Assembly (NCBI GenBank): GCA_002071385.1
Contig: MWFB01000004.1
Span: 32,001-96,000, forward strand
DNA from: Bacteroidetes bacterium ADurb.Bin013
GTDB lineage: Bacteria; Bacteroidota; Bacteroidia; Bacteroidales; UBA932
Direction: 5' to 3'
DNA length: 64,000 bases
A program made the position numbers and the translations under genes. This document shows positions 59,018-64,000 of the stretch, in pieces; within the stretch, counting starts at the first letter, position 1; the number at the start of each line of letters is the position of its first letter. The notes under the pieces were generated by a model. It did not search any database, was not told where the DNA came from, and worked only from the letters and a program-made list of their open reading frames with translations.

Positions 59018-59974
59018 ATGAAACGTTTTCTATTATCCTTCCTTTTACTGTTTACCTTCACTCTGCCGGCTGTTGCCCAAAAAAACACGTACAGGTTACT
59101 GCTACACTGGTATCCTCAAGCTCAGTTTGCGGGATATTACTATGCCCTTGAGAAAGGATTTTACAAGGACGCAGACCTGGACATACAGATAATCTACGGC
59201 ACCGTCACGACCCCTTCCTCCCAGATCCTCAAGTCAGGAGATTTCGATTTTGCCACCTTATGGCTCTCCACGGCCATGCAACTCAAGGCTTCCAAGGTTC
59301 CCTTGCAACTCCTGGCGCAGACCAACCAGAGTTCTGCGCTGATGCTTGTAAGCCACAAGGGGCGGGGCGTGGACAGACTGGAAGATTTCGCAGGCAAGAA
59401 AATCGGCATATGGAGCGGGGATTTTGAATTGCAGCCATTGAGCCTTCTCAGCAGGAACAACATAAATATGCAGGTCATCATCATCAACAACTCCATCAAC
59501 CTGTTCCTGCGGGGTGCCATTGATGTATGTATGGCCATGTGGTACAACGAGTACCATGAAATACTCAGTGCCGGTCTCAGGGAAGAAGACCTGAATATAT
59601 TCCGGATGAGCGATTATGGGATGAATTTCCCTGAAGATGGTATTTATGTACACGAAAAGCTTGCCTGGAACCGGCCCGGTGTCTGCAAAAAGTTCGTTGA
59701 AGCCTCTCTGCGTGGATGGATGGCCGCCTTTGAGGACGTGGAAGGAACGCTGGATATTCTGGAAAAAGCCTGCAACAATGCAGGGGTACCATTCAGCCGC
59801 GCCCATCAGCGCTGGATGCTCAACTGTTTCCGGGAACTCCTCATCCACCCCCGCACCAATAAAATCGAGCCTACACTTCCTGTACATGCCTATAATTTTG
59901 TGGGGTCTGTGCTTCTGGAACGCAATTTCATCAAATCCATCCCTCCTTATGAAACATTCGTCGCAAACCTTTAA
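59018..59974 (+). CDS. NMT1/THI5-like periplasmic binding protein without transporter
   Basis: A 318-residue exported protein. The preferred start ATG 59018 opens a signal peptide (MKRFLLSFLLLFTFTLPAVAQ); ATG 59003 would add five residues. The mature part matches the NMT1/THI5 type II binding fold (LLLHWYPQAQFAGYYYALEK, DFDFATLWLS, LEDFAGKKIGIWSG). Relatives bind thiamine precursors, taurine, nitrate or aromatic compounds. No permease or ATPase gene is nearby; the next gene, overlapping by 26 bp, is a membrane histidine kinase. It is therefore more likely a sensor component than a transport protein. The ligand is unknown. Confidence 0.9.
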   Translation: MKRFLLSFLLLFTFTLPAVAQKNTYRLLLHWYPQAQFAGYYYALEKGFYKDADLDIQIIYGTVTTPSSQILKSGDFDFATLWLSTAMQLKASKVPLQLLAQTNQSSALMLVSHKGRGVDRLEDFAGKKIGIWSGDFELQPLSLLSRNNINMQVIIINNSINLFLRGAIDVCMAMWYNEYHEILSAGLREEDLNIFRMSDYGMNFPEDGIYVHEKLAWNRPGVCKKFVEASLRGWMAAFEDVEGTLDILEKACNNAGVPFSRAHQRWMLNCFRELLIHPRTNKIEPTLPVHAYNFVGSVLLERNFIKSIPPYETFVANL

Positions 59975-62021
59975 GAAAAGGAAAAGCATTTCCTATACTA
60001 TTGCAAGGTATGTATTTGCAGGGACGGTCCTGATCCTGGTCGTTATCCTGGGTTTGAATTATAGTTCTTCCAAAAAGCACATGACGGCCGTGATCCTTGA
60101 AAAGGCGCAAAACCAGGCCGAAAATTTTGCGGGAAGGATCAACCAGGTTTTTGCCTCGGCTCAAAGGATTCCCACGGTGATGGCTTCACAGCTTAACCAG
60201 ATGGAAGACTTTTCTTCCCAGGACCTTAGCCGGATGCTGGAATCCATGCTCCTTGAGAATCCCGACATATTTGGAGCCACCATTGCCTTTGAACCCGGCA
60301 TGTACCAAGGCAAGCCGCACTGGGCTCCTTACGTTTACAGGGAAGATTCCGTGCTGAAATCCACGCTTCTGTATGATGGCGAGAACAACTATTTCATGGA
60401 TGACTGGTACATAGTTCCCATGCAGTTGCAGGAACCATTCTGGTCCGATCCCTATTACGAAACTTCCACCAATAACGAAGATGTGCTTATGATAACATAT
60501 TCCGTCCCATTTTTTAAAGAAAGGGACGGAAAAAGAGTGGTTGCGGGCATTACGACTGTTGATATTTCTCTCCTCTGGATAAACAACCTGATGGAATCCC
60601 TTGATGTTTACGAGACCGGTTATGGTTTCCTTATCACCAACAGCGGCCGGTACGTATACCACCCCGACCAGCGCCTGAGGATGAATGAAACCACCTTTTC
60701 CGCCATGGATGAATGGCTCGTGAACAATAAAAACCTTTCCACGGCAGAAGCAGACACCATCCGCAACCAGCAATTCAGTGTCTACCGTAAAATGCTCGCC
60801 GGCGAAAGCGGTCTTTTCATGGATTCCTTCATGTTTCCCGATTGGGAAGAAAAAGCCTGGTTCGCTTATGTGCCCATCCGTTCAAACCACTGGTCGCTAG
60901 CCCTGGTTTATCCTCGGGACGAGGCCCTTGCAGAGGTGCGAAGCCTGAACACCATCCTGATCCTGGTGGGTTTCTTTTCGCTTTTTGTTTTATTAGGATT
61001 TATCTTTATTGTAACCAGGGTGCTGACATTGCCCATTGTTAACCTTACACGCTATACAAAATCAGTTGCCGAAAGTGGAGATTACACCCGCTCGGTACCT
61101 GAATTGTCTTCGAAAGACGAAATTGGCGAGCTGGCCTATTCCTTCTCCATCTTGATGAAGGAAATTGACCAGGCTCAAAAAACATTGGAAGACCGGGTGA
61201 GGGAACGTACCGCACAGCTGGTAGAGGCACAGGATTTATTGGTCCAGTCGGAAAAAATGGCTTCCCTGGGACAGCTGACTGCCGGCGTTGCGCATGAGAT
61301 CAAGAATCCGCTCAATTTCATAAATAACTTCTCGGAATTATCGGTAGATCTTACCAAAGAACTCAAGGAAGCACTTGCGTCTGTAGACATGAATGAAAAC
61401 GACAAATCCTATGTCAACGAGATCCTGGGAGATTTGTCCATGAACGCCGCCAAGATTCTGGAACACGGCAAACGCGCAGACAGCATAGTCAAGGGAATGC
61501 TACTCCACTCCAGGGGCAAAAGCGGGGAATTCCAGCTCACTGATATCAACAACATGCTGACAGAAGATATTGCTTTGGGTTACCACGGCATGAGAGCACA
61601 GGACAACACGTTCAATATCAACATTGAGCAAGACCTGGACAAAGACCTGCCTCTAATAAGCGTGGTTCCACAGGATTTGAGCAGGGTATTCCTGAACATG
61701 ATCAATAATGCCTGCTATGCTGTTAAGGATGCCGGCCCCTCCAAGCCTTCCGGGTGGACACCTACGCTACGGATAAGCAGCCGCAAAGCGGGTAATTTCC
61801 TGGAAGTGCGTATCCGCGATAACGGAAAAGGCATATCTCCCGAAAACATCAAAAAGATATTCGATCCTTTCTTTACCACAAAGCCTGCAGGTAAAGGAAC
61901 AGGACTCGGCCTGTCGCTCAGTTACGATATTGTTGTTAAGGTCCACGGAGGGCAAATACAAGTTGAATCGGAACCGGGCGAATATGCAGAGTTCATAGTG
62001 ACAATCCCCATAAAACAATAA
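59949..62021 (+). CDS. Membrane histidine kinase with extracytoplasmic sensor domain
   Basis: A 690-residue kinase starting at ATG 59949; longer readings upstream lie inside the binding-protein gene. Order: TM1 (18-36), a large periplasmic domain (about 42-330) resembling dCache (FGATIAFEPGMY, VAGITTVDISLLWINN, YGFLITNSGRYVYHP), TM2 (about 336-358), HAMP, coiled coil, HisKA with H449 in GVAHEIKNPLNF, and a HATPase domain (INNACYAV, DNGKGI, FDPFFTTKPAGKGTGLGL). It probably senses the adjacent binding protein or a small ligand and phosphorylates the receiver encoded 6 bp downstream. Confidence 0.95.
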   Translation: MKHSSQTFKKRKSISYTIARYVFAGTVLILVVILGLNYSSSKKHMTAVILEKAQNQAENFAGRINQVFASAQRIPTVMASQLNQMEDFSSQDLSRMLESMLLENPDIFGATIAFEPGMYQGKPHWAPYVYREDSVLKSTLLYDGENNYFMDDWYIVPMQLQEPFWSDPYYETSTNNEDVLMITYSVPFFKERDGKRVVAGITTVDISLLWINNLMESLDVYETGYGFLITNSGRYVYHPDQRLRMNETTFSAMDEWLVNNKNLSTAEADTIRNQQFSVYRKMLAGESGLFMDSFMFPDWEEKAWFAYVPIRSNHWSLALVYPRDEALAEVRSLNTILILVGFFSLFVLLGFIFIVTRVLTLPIVNLTRYTKSVAESGDYTRSVPELSSKDEIGELAYSFSILMKEIDQAQKTLEDRVRERTAQLVEAQDLLVQSEKMASLGQLTAGVAHEIKNPLNFINNFSELSVDLTKELKEALASVDMNENDKSYVNEILGDLSMNAAKILEHGKRADSIVKGMLLHSRGKSGEFQLTDINNMLTEDIALGYHGMRAQDNTFNINIEQDLDKDLPLISVVPQDLSRVFLNMINNACYAVKDAGPSKPSGWTPTLRISSRKAGNFLEVRIRDNGKGISPENIKKIFDPFFTTKPAGKGTGLGLSLSYDIVVKVHGGQIQVESEPGEYAEFIVTIPIKQ

Positions 62022-62027
62022 GAATCC

Positions 62028-63209
62028 ATGGCAGCAGAAAAGATTTTAGTGGTAGATGACGAAACAGATCTCCAATATGTAATCAACCAGAAATTCAGGC
62101 GACAGATCCGTAACGACCAGTATGAGTTTCATTTTGCTTTCAATGGGCTGGAAGCCTTGGCCAAACTCATAGAGGTACCCGATATAGGGGTTATCCTGAG
62201 CGATATCAATATGCCCGAGATGGATGGCCTGACCCTGTTGAGCAAGGTGCGTGAATTGAAAAACCCGCTGCTCAAGACTGTGATTTGTTCTGCTTACGGC
62301 GATATGGATAATATCCGTACGGCCATGAACCGGGGTGCCTTTGATTTCGTAACCAAACCGGTCGATTTCAACGATTTGGAAATCACCCTGGAAAAAACCA
62401 TCGGGGAATTGAACATTGTCAGGGAAGGACTTGCCTACCATGACAAACTCCTCTCGATTGAGCATGACCTGATGGTGGCACGTGAAATTCAAAGGGCCAT
62501 CATGCCCAAGGCTATACCCGGTCTGGAATGGGCTGATATTGACGGATCCATGGAAGCTGCCAGACAGATAGGGGGCGATTTCTATGATTATTTCATGATG
62601 GATGACCACCGACTGGGATTTGTCATAGGTGACGTGTCGGGGAAAGGCATCCCGGCCGCTATCTTCATGGCCGTCAGCAGGACCCTTATCAGGGCAACGG
62701 GGCTCAAGGGCATGTCCCCCAGGGATTGCATGAACTATGTCAACCACCTGTTGTGTACAGAAAGCGTAAATTCCATGTTCGTAACCGTGTTCTACGGAAT
62801 GCTGGACCTGGAAACAGATACGCTTCATTATGTAAATGCGGGGCACAATCCACCCATACTGCTGCGTCACAACGGTAGCACAGAGGTATTTCCCATGACC
62901 GATAACATTGTACTTGGCGTTTATGACGGTTATTCGTTCAAAACCAATAGCATCCCTTTTCTCAAAGACGATACGCTGGTAATGTATACAGACGGGGTGA
63001 CCGAAGCTTTCAACCAGAATAATGAGGAATACGGATTTGAGACACTTCACACGCTGCTTAAGGAGCAGGTTCTCGGGAATAAGGAGGTCATGGACGGGAA
63101 AGATGCTCCGGCGCGGATCTGCCTGATCATCGCTGATGATGTGAACCGTTTTGCCGGTGAAGAAGAGCAAAGCGACGATATCACCATCATGGTTGTCAAA
63201 CGAAATTAG
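62028..63209 (+). CDS. Receiver-PP2C phosphatase response regulator (RsbU/SpoIIE-like)
   Basis: A 393-residue cytosolic protein. The receiver domain (1-120) has VVDDE and phospho-acceptor D59 in LSDINMPEMDG. A helical linker (about 125-185) leads to a SpoIIE/PP2C phosphatase domain (about 190-393) with all metal motifs: GGDFYDYF, GDVSGKG, TDGVTEA and QSDDITI. Such proteins usually dephosphorylate an anti-sigma-factor antagonist once the receiver is phosphorylated. Located 6 bp after the kinase gene; no STAS-domain antagonist gene is visible in the window. Confidence 0.95.
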   Translation: MAAEKILVVDDETDLQYVINQKFRRQIRNDQYEFHFAFNGLEALAKLIEVPDIGVILSDINMPEMDGLTLLSKVRELKNPLLKTVICSAYGDMDNIRTAMNRGAFDFVTKPVDFNDLEITLEKTIGELNIVREGLAYHDKLLSIEHDLMVAREIQRAIMPKAIPGLEWADIDGSMEAARQIGGDFYDYFMMDDHRLGFVIGDVSGKGIPAAIFMAVSRTLIRATGLKGMSPRDCMNYVNHLLCTESVNSMFVTVFYGMLDLETDTLHYVNAGHNPPILLRHNGSTEVFPMTDNIVLGVYDGYSFKTNSIPFLKDDTLVMYTDGVTEAFNQNNEEYGFETLHTLLKEQVLGNKEVMDGKDAPARICLIIADDVNRFAGEEEQSDDITIMVVKRN

Positions 63210-63218
63210 CACAGCCTG

Positions 63219-63632
63219 ATGAAACGCACACTGGAACTTGAGAATCAATTATCCGCCTTGTCCGGTCTACTGGATATGACGGGCGATTTCCTTGATGCAC
63301 ATAAAGTTCCGGTCCCCGTTCAAAATAAGATCAAACTCATCCTGGACGAGATCTTCAGCAACATCGTATCTTATGGTTACCTGCCACAGGATCCGCCCGA
63401 CACCGTCCTTGTTGAGCTGTGTATCGCAAATGGGAAATTCACCGCGATGTTCAACGATGGGGGAATGCCTTTTAACCCCTTGGAATACGGACCGGTGGAC
63501 ACCAGTCTTCCTCTTGAGGAGAGACCCATAGGAGGGCTTGGAATTCACCTTATCAGAAACCTGGCCACCGAACTTGCATACGAGAGAAAAGAAAACAGGA
63601 ACGTTTTTTGCTTCTCCATAGAGATTGAATGA
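63219..63632 (+). CDS. RsbW-like serine kinase / HATPase anti-sigma factor
   Basis: A 137-residue GHKL-ATPase of the RsbW/SpoIIAB type. N-box LILDEIFSNIVSYGY, G1-like FNDGGMPFNP, and the glycine-rich lid ERPIGGLGIHLIRNLATEL are visible. In partner-switching systems this kinase phosphorylates an antagonist and binds a sigma factor or other target. It starts 9 bp after the PP2C gene and overlaps the next gene by 4 bp. Its target is not in the window. Confidence 0.92.
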   Translation: MKRTLELENQLSALSGLLDMTGDFLDAHKVPVPVQNKIKLILDEIFSNIVSYGYLPQDPPDTVLVELCIANGKFTAMFNDGGMPFNPLEYGPVDTSLPLEERPIGGLGIHLIRNLATELAYERKENRNVFCFSIEIE

Positions 63633-64000
63633 AAACAAAACTGACCATCGCGGCATTAGTCCTATACCTGCTGGCCCCTCTGTGCCTGCAGGCGCAGACG
63701 GCTAAAACATCTAAAGGGTATCTTATGGGTTACGTTGTAGAAAACGGGGATACCCTGTTCATCGCTACCATACCCGACTTGCACGTGTACAGCCGGGACA
63801 AGAAGAAAAGCGATCGCGAATGGAGGGAATATTACAGGACCGTTCACAATTTTGCCCGTGCCTACCCCTTTGCGCTACAGGCCAGGGAACGCATGGATAG
63901 GGCGGACAGTATTCTGGAAGTCAGCAACTTCTCCCCAAGGGAACGGGAACGTTTCCTGGAAAAAACCGAACGTGATCTTTTTGCCGAATTTGAAGCCCCC
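63629..64000 (+). CDS. DUF4294 family secreted protein, 3' end missing
   Basis: The first 124 codons of a protein cut by the right edge. ATG overlaps the previous stop codon (ATGA). It has a signal peptide (to about residue 23, LCLQAQT) and a helical, charged body. The segments GDTLFIATIPDLHVYS and WREYYRTVHNFARAYPFALQA match the DUF4294 family of Bacteroidota. Function unknown. Its tight coupling to the RsbW-like gene suggests co-expression, not necessarily shared function. Confidence 0.85.
   Translation, partial: MKTKLTIAALVLYLLAPLCLQAQTAKTSKGYLMGYVVENGDTLFIATIPDLHVYSRDKKKSDREWREYYRTVHNFARAYPFALQARERMDRADSILEVSNFSPRERERFLEKTERDLFAEFEAP

Noticed and set aside
59637-59948. Longer N-terminus for the histidine kinase
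   Set aside because: The extra 104 codons lie inside the binding-protein gene in another frame and do not resemble a kinase. ATG 59949 directly precedes a basic stretch and TM1.
62046-63248. 400-codon open frame on the minus strand opposite the receiver-PP2C gene
   Set aside because: It is antisense to a gene with complete receiver and PP2C motifs, and its translation has no domain signature or start context.
1-64000. tRNA genes, riboswitches, insertion sequences, prophage, replication origin
   Set aside because: I looked in every gap. None is longer than about 283 bp, and none shows a cloverleaf, a riboswitch core I recognise, transposase remnants or repeated boxes typical of an origin.

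Overview
The window reads as a chromosomal segment of a Bacteroidota bacterium, most likely order Bacteroidales. The evidence is the TAnnTTTG-type promoter boxes (twice with a TTTG at -33 and a 19-nt spacer), Bacteroidota-typical families (DUF4249 lipoprotein paired with a TonB-dependent receptor, DUF4831, DUF4294, GSCFA), an Rnf operon in the order BCDGEA, a long zinc-free S14, and many secreted or lipoprotein leaders. Coding density is very high. No intergenic gap exceeds 300 bp, and I see no tRNA, rRNA, CRISPR array, insertion sequence or phage gene. Both ends cut through a gene.

Region 1 (1-6440, minus strand): a truncated secreted protein, serine hydroxymethyltransferase, the rpsF-rpsR-rplI operon with its own promoter and terminator, aminoacyl-histidine dipeptidase, DUF4831 and a lipid A type acyltransferase. 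Region 2 (6506-19486): short operons on alternating strands. They hold a POT peptide transporter, a DMT transporter and an unusual fused binding-protein/permease; a U32 protein; a glycosyltransferase; murF-dut; a cyclophilin lipoprotein; a GH2 glycosidase with a small lipoprotein; and a D-Ala-D-Ala carboxypeptidase. Region 3 (19459-32492, minus): sixteen genes with no gap above 14 nt. Two M23 peptidases, MerR, Nif3, a zinc-ribbon protein, an aminotransferase, dnaB, DUF3108 and an RseC-like protein precede the complete rnfBCDGEA operon and a TPR protein.

Region 4 (32577-46658): alaS, an LptF/G permease, fmt and thiN run rightwards. A DUF4249/TonB receptor pair, HU and a GSCFA protein run leftwards, followed by a NupC-type transporter and the tgt-LptG pair. 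Region 5 (46942-57703, minus): a 22-gene ribosomal block from rplP to rplQ including secY, map, infA, rpmJ and rpoA. It starts at rplP, with its own promoter where rpsC would be expected, and ends at a strong terminator. L17 carries a 12-bp minisatellite in its tail.

Region 6 (57893-64000): an M19 dipeptidase, then a rightward cassette of an orphan NMT1/THI5-type binding protein, a membrane histidine kinase, a receiver-PP2C phosphatase and an RsbW-like ATPase, followed by a truncated DUF4294 protein. This looks like a ligand-responsive two-component system feeding a partner-switching module, and is the best candidate here for an undescribed system.

Two architectural themes recur. In eight genes an exact promoter -7 box lies only 4-7 nt before the ATG, which implies leaderless mRNAs. 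Five of the six convergent gene pairs overlap at their 3' ends.
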